Shown here one piece after another: positions 33,547-40,735 of a stretch of 64,000 nucleotides of DNA. Each line of letters opens with the position of its first letter. Within the stretch, counting starts at the first letter, position 1. Position numbers and translations under genes: made by a program. The notes under the pieces are model-generated. The model searched no databases, was not told the DNA's origin, and worked only from the letters and a program-made list of their open reading frames with translations. The DNA is from Streptomyces sp. BK340 (GTDB lineage: Bacteria > Actinomycetota > Actinomycetes > Streptomycetales > Streptomycetaceae). Location of the stretch: contig NZ_VISR01000014.1 in assembly GCF_007827595.1 (NCBI RefSeq), forward strand, positions 62,001 through 126,000. Reading direction: 5' to 3'.

Positions 33547-34499
33547 GCCACCGGCTCCCTGTCGTGGGCGGACTCTCCGGTGAGCCGCAGGAAGACGTCG
33601 TCGAGGGTCGGCGGCCGCAGGCTCGCGTCGAGCAACGGCACGCCGGCCGCGTCCAGTTCGCGCACCAGGCGGGGCAGGGTGAGGGTCGGGTCGGTGGTGA
33701 CCGCGCCGACGGCGTTGCGCTCATGGTCGAACACGGGCGCGGAACCGGTGAGTCGGTCGAGCACGCCGGCCGCGTCCAGCAGCCCGTCGGCGTTCGCGAC
33801 GACGGCCTCGGCATGCGACCCGATGAGCGCCTTGAGCTCGGCGGGCGACCCGGTGTGGGCGACGCTGCCCCGGTCCACCAGGGCGATGTCGTCGGCGAGT
33901 TGGTCGGCCTCCTCCAGATACTGCGTGGTGAGGAGCACCGTCGTGCCGTCCGCCTTCAGGTCGCGCACCGCCTCCCGGATGCGGGTGCGGCCGACCGGGT
34001 CCAGGCCAGTGGTCGGCTCGTCGAGGAAGAGCACGTCGGGCCGGCGGATCAGGCTCGCCGCGAGGTCCAGCCGGCGCCGCATGCCGCCGGAGTAGGTGGC
34101 CGCCCTGCGGTCCGCGGCCTCGGCCAGCCCGAACCGCTCCAGCAGCTCGTCCGCGCGGCCGGCCGGCCCCCGCACCCGGTGCAGCCGCGCGAACAGCCGC
34201 AGGTTCTGCCGGCCGGTGAGGTCCCCGTCGACCGAGGCGTACTGCCCGGCGACCCCGATCCGGCGCCGTACCGCGGCCGGGTCCCGCACCAGGTCGTGCC
34301 CGGCCACCCGCGCCGAGCCGGCGTCGGGCCGCAGCAGTGTGGTCAGCAGCCGTACCGCCGTCGTCTTCCCCGCGCCGTTCGGGCCCAGCAGCCCGCACAC
34401 CGTCCCCTGTCCCACGGCGAGGTCGAGCCCCCGCAGGGCGTGCACGGCGCCGAAGCGCTTCTCCAGCCCCTCACTGAGTACACCGTACGTAGTAGTCAT
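33543..34499 (-). CDS. ABC exporter ATP-binding protein (DrrA-like)
   Basis: 318 residues. Walker A GPNGAGKT, Q-loop AGQYASVDGDLTGRQN, signature YSGGMRRRLDLA, Walker B VLFLDEPTTGLDP, and H-loop LLTTQYLEEADQL. It has the DrrA C-terminal extension of about 80 residues that contacts the permease. ATG 34499 was chosen; an upstream in-frame start at 34517 would run into the operator. It overlaps the permease gene and is divergent from tetR. Confidence 0.92.
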   Translation of the reverse strand: MTTTYGVLSEGLEKRFGAVHALRGLDLAVGQGTVCGLLGPNGAGKTTAVRLLTTLLRPDAGSARVAGHDLVRDPAAVRRRIGVAGQYASVDGDLTGRQNLRLFARLHRVRGPAGRADELLERFGLAEAADRRAATYSGGMRRRLDLAASLIRRPDVLFLDEPTTGLDPVGRTRIREAVRDLKADGTTVLLTTQYLEEADQLADDIALVDRGSVAHTGSPAELKALIGSHAEAVVANADGLLDAAGVLDRLTGSAPVFDHERNAVGAVTTDPTLTLPRLVRELDAAGVPLLDASLRPPTLDDVFLRLTGESAHDREPVA

Positions 34500-34534
34500 G
34501 TCGCGACCATAGCGCACTGCGTACGCCGTACGTA
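34483..34534. promoter_or_regulatory. Repeated CCGTACGTA sites between the ABC exporter and tetR
   Basis: CCGTACGTA at 34483-34491 and 34526-34534. The second is part of GCGTACGCCGTACGTA, which is partly symmetric. The first overlaps the ATPase start, the second lies about 30 bp before tetR. A candidate two-site TetR operator region. Confidence 0.45.
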
Positions 34535-34562
34535 ACTACGATGGTGGCCGAGGTGATGACCG

Positions 34563-35273
34563 ATGACAGTCCGAGGGGCCGTCCCCGAAGTGATCTGGGC
34601 GCGCCCCGAGCGCACCGGCCGGGGCCCGAAGCCGGCCCACACCCGCGACGACATCGCGGCGGCGGCCGTCCGGATCGCCGACGCGCAGGGGCTCGACGGG
34701 GTCTCGATGCGGCACGTCGCGGCCGAGCTGGGCTGCGGCACCATGTCGCTCTACAACTACGTCCCCCGCAAGGAGGACCTGTACGAGCTGATGATGGACG
34801 CGGTGAGCGCGGAGCACGTCCTGTGGGAGCCCGGTGGGGACTGGCGGGCGGATCTGCTCCGGGTGGCGCACGAGACCCGCGCGCTGATGCACCGCCACCC
34901 GTGGGTGCCGCGCCTGATGTCCCCGGTCTACGGCTTCAGCCCGCACGCCCTTCGCTATCTGGAGCACTGCCTGGCCTGCCTGGGCCCGCTGGAGGTGTCC
35001 AACGGCACCAAATTCGAGCTCATCGCCATGCTGAACGGCGTGGTGACCACCTACGTCCGCAACGAGTTCGACACGGCCGAGCGGGTGCGCGCGCTGCCCT
35101 GGTCGGAGGACGAGGAGAACGCGGCACGTACCGCGTACCTGAGCGGCCGGCTCGCCTCCGGCGCGTATCCGAGATTGGCGGCTGCGTTCAGTGAGGATCC
35201 GGGGCCGGTCGATCTGGAGGCGGTCTTCCAGCGGGCGTTGGAGCGGGTGCTGGATGCGTTCGAGCCGCGCTAG
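34563..35273 (+). CDS. TetR-family regulator of the ABC exporter
   Basis: 236 residues. The helix-turn-helix (TRDDIAAAAVRIADAQGLDGVSMRHVAAELGCGTMSLYNYVPRKEDLYELM in parts) is preceded by a 26-residue N-terminal arm ending GRGPKPAH. The C-terminal domain is of the TetR_C type found in regulators of drug exporters. ATG 34563 has GAGGTGA upstream. Divergent from drrA-like and likely its repressor. Its TAG stop sits inside the CTAG target-site duplication of a MITE. Confidence 0.88.
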   Translation: MTVRGAVPEVIWARPERTGRGPKPAHTRDDIAAAAVRIADAQGLDGVSMRHVAAELGCGTMSLYNYVPRKEDLYELMMDAVSAEHVLWEPGGDWRADLLRVAHETRALMHRHPWVPRLMSPVYGFSPHALRYLEHCLACLGPLEVSNGTKFELIAMLNGVVTTYVRNEFDTAERVRALPWSEDEENAARTAYLSGRLASGAYPRLAAAFSEDPGPVDLEAVFQRALERVLDAFEPR

Positions 35274-35448
35274 GCCCTGTCGTCAAATTCCCGTCTGCCC
35301 CACGACGCCTGGCACGCACTCTCGCCGCACCGGGCGAAAGCCCAAGTACGTCCAGTACGAGGACTTCCGCCCGGCACGCCGAGAGCACGCACCAGACGCC
35401 GCGAGGCCGCCCTTCGGGCGACGACGGGAATTTGACGACAGGACCTAG
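35270..35448. mobile_element. MITE with 22-bp inverted ends and CTAG target duplication
   Basis: Terminal inverted repeats at 35274-35295 and 35423-35444 (CCTGTCGTCAAATTCCCGTC shared; one mismatch in the second base of the full 22) bound a 171-bp element with no coding capacity. The inside folds back on itself: TGGCACGCACTCTCG pairs with CGAGAGCACGCACCA, and CGGGCGAAAG with CTTCCGCCCG. CTAG is duplicated on both sides (35270-35273, 35445-35448), matching the YTAR target of IS5-group transposases. The left CTAG contains the tetR stop codon. I recall similar elements in many Streptomyces genomes. Confidence 0.85.
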
Positions 35449-35486
35449 CCCGGGCGGCCGGTGCCGCCCCGCCGCTGGGGGTCTCG

Positions 35487-35996
35487 GTGGGACTGATGGA
35501 TCAGGAGCGGGCCGAACGTCAACTCATGCTGATCGCACATGACTTGGAGGCGGCTCGCGGTGACGGCATCGAGCTGTGGCTGCGTGGCGGCTGGGCCATG
35601 GACTTCTTTCTCGGTGAGGTCACCCGCGATCACGGGGACATCGACTGGTTCGCCTGGGCCTGGGACGCGCCGCGCCTCGCCACCGTCCCGGCCCGGGCCG
35701 GCCACCGGCCGGTGCCCGGGCCGCCCGCGGATCTCCGGCTGGACTTCGCCAAGGACGGCCTGGACAGCAGCTTCACCCTGCTCGACCGGGACGCGCAGGG
35801 GCGGATCACGGTCGCCGGCGGGCCCTGGGCCGGAACTCCCTGGCCCACGGCTGCGGGCCGCCCTGGACGAGCCGCGGCTAGAGCAGCGCGAACTGGCCCT
35901 CCGGGCCCTCCTCGTGGTGGTCCAGGACCGAGGCGGGGCGGTGGGACGAGTCCGGCGCCGGGAGGACGTCCGCCTTGCGGAGGTCCGCCGCGGTGA
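35487..35996 (+). pseudogene. Truncated nucleotidyltransferase (lincosamide/aminoglycoside type)
   Basis: The first 120 codons (to 35846) look like nucleotidyltransferases related to LinA/AadB-type resistance enzymes: LWLRGGWAMDFFLGEVTRDHGDIDWF carries the GGW...DxD-type active site, and DFAKDGLD, TVAGGPWAG follow. After GTPWP the frame turns into low-complexity Gly/Pro/Arg sequence that runs antisense through the convergent gene at 35878. The conserved C-terminal part of the family is absent, consistent with a deletion plus frameshift. Start GTG 35487 or ATG 35496. It sits directly beside the MITE. Confidence 0.6.
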
Positions 35997-37041
35997 TCGT
36001 CGAGACCGGCTTCAGGCCGGCCCGCCGTGGGCGCAGCTCCGACAGCAGGGCCAGGATCGTGATCAGCTCGAGGAGTTCGGAGGTCCAGGGCTGGGGCCAG
36101 ACGGTCGGGCGGATGGCGGCCAGCGTGCCGGGCTCGGGCGAGGCCGTGCGGGTGGCGAACCAGGCCTCCAGGACGCGGGCGCCCGACACCTCGTAGTCCC
36201 AGGCCCCCGGCGGGACGGGGGAGATGCGGCCCTCGTCGAGGTGGAGGGTCTCCTCGTCGCGGTCGAAGCCGACGGTCGCGGGGCGGGCAGGGAGGGGTGC
36301 GCGGACGTAGGGGCGGCGGCCGCCGGGGAGTCTGGGGCGGTCCCCGTCGCGGCGCATCAGCCACAGCATGCGGTGGCCCAGCTCGACGCCCCCGGACCAG
36401 AGTTCCGGGTCCTCGGTGAGCGGCACGGTGAGGTCGGGGCGGATCGCCGCCAGGATCCAGGCCAGTACGTCCGGCGGGCTGGGGCGTGTGCCGAGCCGGG
36501 CGGAGAGGTGGTCCAGCAGGCCCGGCGCCAGGTTCGGTTCCGTGCCGCCCGGGCGGCGGTACAGCGGGCGGATGAGGCCGGTGCGCAGGGTGGGCAGGAG
36601 GGCGGTCGCCAGGAGGGGGGTGTGCCCGGTGGTCTCCGTGCCCGCCTCCACCACGAACACCTGGTGCTCGTCGGCCACCCGCCACAACTCCGGGCGGGCC
36701 GTGTCGATCAGCCGGTGGTCCGGGATCAGCCACTGCTCGTCGAAGGGTGCCGCCAGGACCCGTACCGGTTCGGCGCAGGGGCCCTCGGCGCGCGCCAGCC
36801 GTTCGGTGCCGGTGGACTGGCCGGGCAGCTGCCCCACCGCCGACTGCGGCGTACGGGAGCGTGTCGGCTCGAACAGGGCCTCCCGGTCCGGCCCTTCGGA
36901 CTTGAGTAGGGCGGCCCAGCGGGCCTTCAGGGACGCCGCGTCGGGTGCCGTCGGCCAGGCGCGGCCCGGCCGCAGCGGTGCGACGGACCACGGCATGAGG
37001 TCCGCGAGCAGCGGAGCGTCGTCGTGCGTCACGCTGGGCAT
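35878..37041 (-). CDS. Protein related to the C-terminal part of type ISP restriction enzymes
   Basis: 387 residues. Streptomyces homologues are labelled type ISP restriction/modification enzyme. It resembles only the C-terminal region of such enzymes: PDREALFEPTRSRTP, LYRRPGGTEPNLAPGLLDHL, VELGHRMLWL, GGRRPYVRAPLPARP, ISPVPPGAWDYEVSGARVLEAWF and WTSELLELITILALL. There is no nuclease, helicase (DEAD/Walker) or methyltransferase (NPPY, FxGxG) motif, so restriction by itself is implausible. ATG 37041 starts MPSVTHDDAPLLADLMPW. It follows the GntR gene in the same direction. Confidence 0.72.
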   Translation of the reverse strand: MPSVTHDDAPLLADLMPWSVAPLRPGRAWPTAPDAASLKARWAALLKSEGPDREALFEPTRSRTPQSAVGQLPGQSTGTERLARAEGPCAEPVRVLAAPFDEQWLIPDHRLIDTARPELWRVADEHQVFVVEAGTETTGHTPLLATALLPTLRTGLIRPLYRRPGGTEPNLAPGLLDHLSARLGTRPSPPDVLAWILAAIRPDLTVPLTEDPELWSGGVELGHRMLWLMRRDGDRPRLPGGRRPYVRAPLPARPATVGFDRDEETLHLDEGRISPVPPGAWDYEVSGARVLEAWFATRTASPEPGTLAAIRPTVWPQPWTSELLELITILALLSELRPRRAGLKPVSTITAADLRKADVLPAPDSSHRPASVLDHHEEGPEGQFALL

Positions 37042-37067
37042 GGTACGGCCTGCTTCCGCGCGCCGGG

Positions 37068-37817
37068 TCAGGTGGCGTCCAGGGTCACCGTGAAGGAGAA
37101 GCGGTCCCCCCGGTAGTGGATGACCGCCACGTCCAGGACCCGGCCTCCGGCGTCGTACGTCACGCCCGTGTAGTGCAGGATCGGGCTGAGCAGCGGCACC
37201 TCCAGCAGGCGGGCCGTCTCCGGGTCGGCGAGCCTCGCCTCCACGGTGTCCGTGATGCGGCTGATGTCCGCCCCGACGACGTCCCGCAGCACCTTCGTCA
37301 TCGGCCAGCGGACCAGGTCGTCCAGGTCGATGCGCGCGGCCAGTTCGGGTCGTACGTGGTTGAGGGCGTGGTTGGTCGGCTCGCCGGTCTTCTCGTCGCT
37401 GCGCAGGCGGTGGTACGTGGCCACCTCCGTGAGGTCGGGGAAGTGCTCGGCGAGACCGGCCGGCACGGGGACGCTGCCGTGGTCCAGCAGCTCGGTCGTC
37501 ATACCGGACTGCTGGGCCACGATCGCGTCCACCGAGCCGAGCAGCCGCACCGGGGCACCGCGCTGCACGTCCGGCTCGATGAACGTGCCGCGCCGCCGGT
37601 GCCGGCTGATCAGCCCCTCGTCCTCCAGTTCCTTCAGCGCCTGCCGCATGGTCAGCACGCTGACCCCGTAGTGCTCGGCCAGCTGCTCCTCGGTGGGCAG
37701 GCGCAGCGGATCCCGTGGCGAGCGGCCGAGTATCGAGGCGCGCAGCGACTGCGACACCTGGTACCACAGCGGCAGCTTGCGGTTCAGGACGATCGAATCC
37801 GGAGCGAAGGAGGTCAC
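37068..37817 (-). CDS. GntR-family regulator, HutC/UTRA subfamily
   Basis: 249 residues. The winged helix (PLWYQVSQSLRASIL...LPTEEQLAEHYGVSVLTMRQALKELEDEGLISRHRRRGTFI, about residues 15-82) is followed by a UTRA ligand domain (about 100-245) with ATYHRLRSDEKTGEPTNHALN. It lies 45 bp downstream of hmgA in the same direction. UTRA regulators bind small metabolites; control of tyrosine catabolism is suggested by position only. Confidence 0.88.
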   Translation of the reverse strand: MTSFAPDSIVLNRKLPLWYQVSQSLRASILGRSPRDPLRLPTEEQLAEHYGVSVLTMRQALKELEDEGLISRHRRRGTFIEPDVQRGAPVRLLGSVDAIVAQQSGMTTELLDHGSVPVPAGLAEHFPDLTEVATYHRLRSDEKTGEPTNHALNHVRPELAARIDLDDLVRWPMTKVLRDVVGADISRITDTVEARLADPETARLLEVPLLSPILHYTGVTYDAGGRVLDVAVIHYRGDRFSFTVTLDAT

Positions 37818-37862
37818 ATGGCTATCCGTACCTGTTGAGGAACGTTCTGTGCAACGCAGCTG

Positions 37863-39200
37863 TCACAGCGCGCGGAAGTGACGTTCGAGTCCCTGCCACA
37901 CGTCGTCGTACCGCTGCTGGAGGTGGTCCGCCCCGGCCGCGTGCGGGGTGAGCGTCACCGGCCAGCGCGTCTCGAACATGAACGCCAGCCCGTCGTCGAT
38001 CTTCTGCGGCTTCAGTTCGGCGGCGCTCGCCCTGTCGAAGGTCTCCCGGTCCGGGCCGTGCGCGGACATCATGTTGTGCAGCGAGCCGCCGCCCGGCACG
38101 AAACCCTCCGCCTTGGCGTCGTAGGCGCCCTCGACGAGACCCATGTACTCGCTCATCACGTTCCGGTGGAAGTACGGCGGCCGGAAGGTGTCCTCGCCCA
38201 CCAGCCAGCGCGGCGCGAAGACCACGAAGTCGACGCCGGCCAGGCCCGGGGTGTCCGACGGGGAGGTCAGGACCGTGAAGATGGAGGGGTCCGGGTGGTC
38301 GTACGAGATGGTGCCGATCACATTGAAGCGGCGCAGGTCGTAGACGTACGGCACATGGTTGCCGTGCCAGGCGACCACGTCGAGGGGCGAGTGGTCGTAC
38401 GTCGCCGTCCAGAGGTTGCCGCAGAACTTGTTCACCACCTCCACCGGGCCCTCCACGTCCTCGTACGCGGCGACCGGTGCCCGGAAGTCCCGGGCGTTGG
38501 CGAGCCCGTTGGCTCCGATGGGCCCGAGGTCGGGGAGCTGGAAGGGCGCCCCGTAGTTCTCGCACACATAGCCGCGTGCCGTCGGGCTCTGCCCGCCGTC
38601 CGGCGCGGTGTCCAGCAGCTCCACACGGAAGCGCACCCCACGTGGGATCAGCGCCACATGGCCCGGTTCCGCATGGAGCCTGCCGAACTCGGTGTGCAGC
38701 AGCAGTCCGCCGCGCTCCGGCACGATCAGCAGTTCCCCGTCGGCGTCGGAGAAGACCCGCTCCATCGAGGAGTTGGCGTGGTACAGGTGCACGGCCATGC
38801 CGGAGCGCTGGCTCGCGTCGCCGTTGCCGCCCAGGGTCCACAGGCCCGCCAGGAAGTCCGTGCCGGCCGGCGGCTCGGGGAGCGGGTTCCAGCGCAGCCG
38901 GTTGGGGTCGGGCACGGTCTCGGTGAAGGGAGCGGTGCGGATCGCGCCGTTGCCGGTCCGGGTGAACGCCGGGTGCGCGGCCGACGGGCGGACCCGGTAC
39001 AGCCAGGAGCGGCGGTTGTGCGACCGCGGCTCCGTGAAGGCCGAACCGCTCAGCTGCTCGGCGTACAGGCCGAGCGGCGCGCGCTGCGGCGAGTTGCGGC
39101 CCTCGGGCAGGGCGCCCGGCACCGCCTCCGAGGCGTGTTCGTTGCCGAACCCGGACAGATACGACAGTCCCTCGGCGGTCTTCCGTGCGTCCCCGCTCAT
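37863..39200 (-). CDS. hmgA: Homogentisate 1,2-dioxygenase
   Basis: 445 residues, full length. It opens the aromatic ring of homogentisate to maleylacetoacetate in phenylalanine/tyrosine degradation. The non-haem iron ligands are seen as the His and Glu of YFHRNVMSEYMGLVEG and the His of GGGSLHNMMSAHGPD. The N-terminus YLSGFGNEHASEAVPGALPEGRNSPQ is diagnostic. ATG 39200 follows GGGAGCGATC. A 30-bp palindrome immediately upstream is a likely operator. The later pathway genes are not in the window. Confidence 0.96.
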   Translation of the reverse strand: MSGDARKTAEGLSYLSGFGNEHASEAVPGALPEGRNSPQRAPLGLYAEQLSGSAFTEPRSHNRRSWLYRVRPSAAHPAFTRTGNGAIRTAPFTETVPDPNRLRWNPLPEPPAGTDFLAGLWTLGGNGDASQRSGMAVHLYHANSSMERVFSDADGELLIVPERGGLLLHTEFGRLHAEPGHVALIPRGVRFRVELLDTAPDGGQSPTARGYVCENYGAPFQLPDLGPIGANGLANARDFRAPVAAYEDVEGPVEVVNKFCGNLWTATYDHSPLDVVAWHGNHVPYVYDLRRFNVIGTISYDHPDPSIFTVLTSPSDTPGLAGVDFVVFAPRWLVGEDTFRPPYFHRNVMSEYMGLVEGAYDAKAEGFVPGGGSLHNMMSAHGPDRETFDRASAAELKPQKIDDGLAFMFETRWPVTLTPHAAGADHLQQRYDDVWQGLERHFRAL

Positions 39201-39218
39201 GATCGCTCCCTTGCGCTC

Positions 39219-39248
39219 CTCATTCCTATGCATCACCGTAGGAATGAG
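39219..39248. promoter_or_regulatory. Perfect inverted repeat upstream of hmgA
   Basis: CTCATTCCTA-N10-TAGGAATGAG, 10-bp arms without mismatch, 19 bp before the hmgA start codon. The spacing puts it over or just downstream of the promoter, as expected for a repressor site responsive to a tyrosine-pathway intermediate. Confidence 0.68.
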
Positions 39249-39355
39249 TGCGGGCGGGCGCAAGAGGGCTTCGGGCCCTCCTCCCTCCCGGGGCGAGGCC
39301 GGAACCAGACTTGAGGGGGATTCGGTTGGCGGAACGTTGTTCTAATCTCCCGGGC

Positions 39356-39892
39356 ATGTCGTGGACGTCGTGGAGGCGCAGAGCCCTGACCCTGCTCTCG
39401 GTCTGCGTCCTGCTGCCGCTCGGGGTGCAGGGCTGCGGGACCGGTGGGGCGCACGGGGGCGCCGGTGCCGTCTCGCCCTCTCCGGTGGGCAAGGTCCTGG
39501 ACGACACGGACGAGACCGGCCGGCATCTGCGCGAGGTCGGCAAGGAGGACGCGCCCGAGGTCGGTGTCGAGGTGACCCCGGACGCCGCCGGCGGCTGGGA
39601 CGTGCGGCTGAGGCTGCGCCACTTCCGTTTCTCCGCGGCCGGCGAACGGTCGAAGGCGGTCCCCGGGCACGGCCTCGCGTCCCTCTTCGTCGACGGCCGC
39701 CAGGTCTCCCGGCTGCGCGCACCCGAGTACCACCTGACCCCCCGCCTGGTCCCGCACGGCACCCATCACGTCACCGCCCGCCTGTACGCCGACGACGGCA
39801 CGGTGTGGGCCGTGCACGGCGACCCGGTCCAGAGCACCGCCGACATCACGGCGTCCGGCGCGGAGACGGGGCCGGCGGCGACACCCCGATGA
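39356..39892 (+). CDS. Putative lipoprotein
   Basis: 178 residues. A short basic N-terminus (MSWTSWRRRA), hydrophobic core and lipobox LGVQGC (Cys about residue 27) predict lipid anchoring outside the membrane. After a Gly/Ser/Pro linker, the mature domain is beta-rich (GWDVRLRLRHFRF, GLASLFVDGRQVSRLRAPEYHL, THHVTARLYADDGTVWAVHG). No catalytic motif is seen; the domain resembles small periplasmic metal- or ligand-binding folds only in outline. Unassigned. Confidence 0.7.
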   Translation: MSWTSWRRRALTLLSVCVLLPLGVQGCGTGGAHGGAGAVSPSPVGKVLDDTDETGRHLREVGKEDAPEVGVEVTPDAAGGWDVRLRLRHFRFSAAGERSKAVPGHGLASLFVDGRQVSRLRAPEYHLTPRLVPHGTHHVTARLYADDGTVWAVHGDPVQSTADITASGAETGPAATPR

Positions 39893-39977
39893 GGATGGGC
39901 GCCTCCCTGATGAGTGCAACGGGCACCCTTTTCCGTACTGGGGGGCGAGGTTCACCGGACCCCGGCGGAAAGGCATC

Positions 39978-40595
39978 ATGAAGTCCGTGCCCCACGCGAC
40001 ATCGCTTCGTCGCGCGCCTGTCCAGCGGCGCAGCGCCGAACGGCTGACCAGGATCCTGGACGCCTGCGCCGACCTCCTCGACGAGGTCGGCTACGACGAG
40101 CTGAGCACCCGTGCGGTGGCCCTGCGCGCCGGAGTGCCCATCGGCTCGGTCTACCGCTTCTTCGGCAACAAGCGGCAGATGGCCGACGCCCTCGCCCAGC
40201 GCAACCTGGAGCGGTACACCGAGCGCGTCACGCAGCGCCTCCAGGAGGCGCGGCGGGGCGACTGGCGGGATGCCATGGACGCCGTACTGGACGAGTACCT
40301 GAGCATGAAGCGCACCGCGCCCGGCTTCTCCCTCGTGGACTTCGGCAACCAGATCCCGGTCGGCGTCCGCGAGGCCGAACCCAACACCCGGGTCGCCGAC
40401 CGCCTCACCGACCTGCTCGCCGGCTTTCTCGGCCGGACCCCGGACGACGAGCTGCGCCGCGTCTTCCTGGTCGCCGTGGAGAGCGCGGACACCCTCGTGC
40501 AGCTGGCCTTCCGGATCGACCCCCAGGGCGACGAGGCGATCATCCACGAGACGCGGGAGCTGCTGCGGGCGTACCTGGGGCGTGTGCTCGACTGA
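39978..40595 (+). CDS. TetR-family regulator
   Basis: 205 residues. The DNA-binding part is AERLTRILDACADLLDEVGYDELSTRAVALRAGVPIGSVYRFFGNKRQMADAL (in fragments), followed by a TetR_C domain with LVDFGNQIPVGVREAEPNTRVADRL. ATG 39978 starts MKSVPHATSLRRAPVQRRSAE. It precedes the molybdopterin oxidoreductase by 140 bp, with a short dyad in between that could be its operator. Confidence 0.87.
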   Translation: MKSVPHATSLRRAPVQRRSAERLTRILDACADLLDEVGYDELSTRAVALRAGVPIGSVYRFFGNKRQMADALAQRNLERYTERVTQRLQEARRGDWRDAMDAVLDEYLSMKRTAPGFSLVDFGNQIPVGVREAEPNTRVADRLTDLLAGFLGRTPDDELRRVFLVAVESADTLVQLAFRIDPQGDEAIIHETRELLRAYLGRVLD

Positions 40596-40660
40596 GCCTT
40601 TCGTCCCGGCCGGGCCGCTCGTGAAGATCCCGGCGGCGACAAGGGGCTCCCCTCCATGCC

Positions 40661-40672
40661 TACCGGTCGGTA
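40661..40672. promoter_or_regulatory. TACCG-GT-CGGTA dyad before the molybdoenzyme gene
   Basis: A perfect 5-bp-arm dyad, a form common in TetR operators, 64 bp before the oxidoreductase start and 66 bp after the tetR stop. Confidence 0.45.
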
Positions 40673-40735
40673 TGCTCGGCCGGAGCCCGCCTGTGCCCCA
40701 GCGGTACGGCCGCCGCCGACCCTCCGGGAGGACCC

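Noticed and set aside
35878..37041. A complete restriction-modification defence island
   Set aside because: No nuclease, helicase, methyltransferase or phage-defence neighbours are visible; only the C-terminal-like protein is present.
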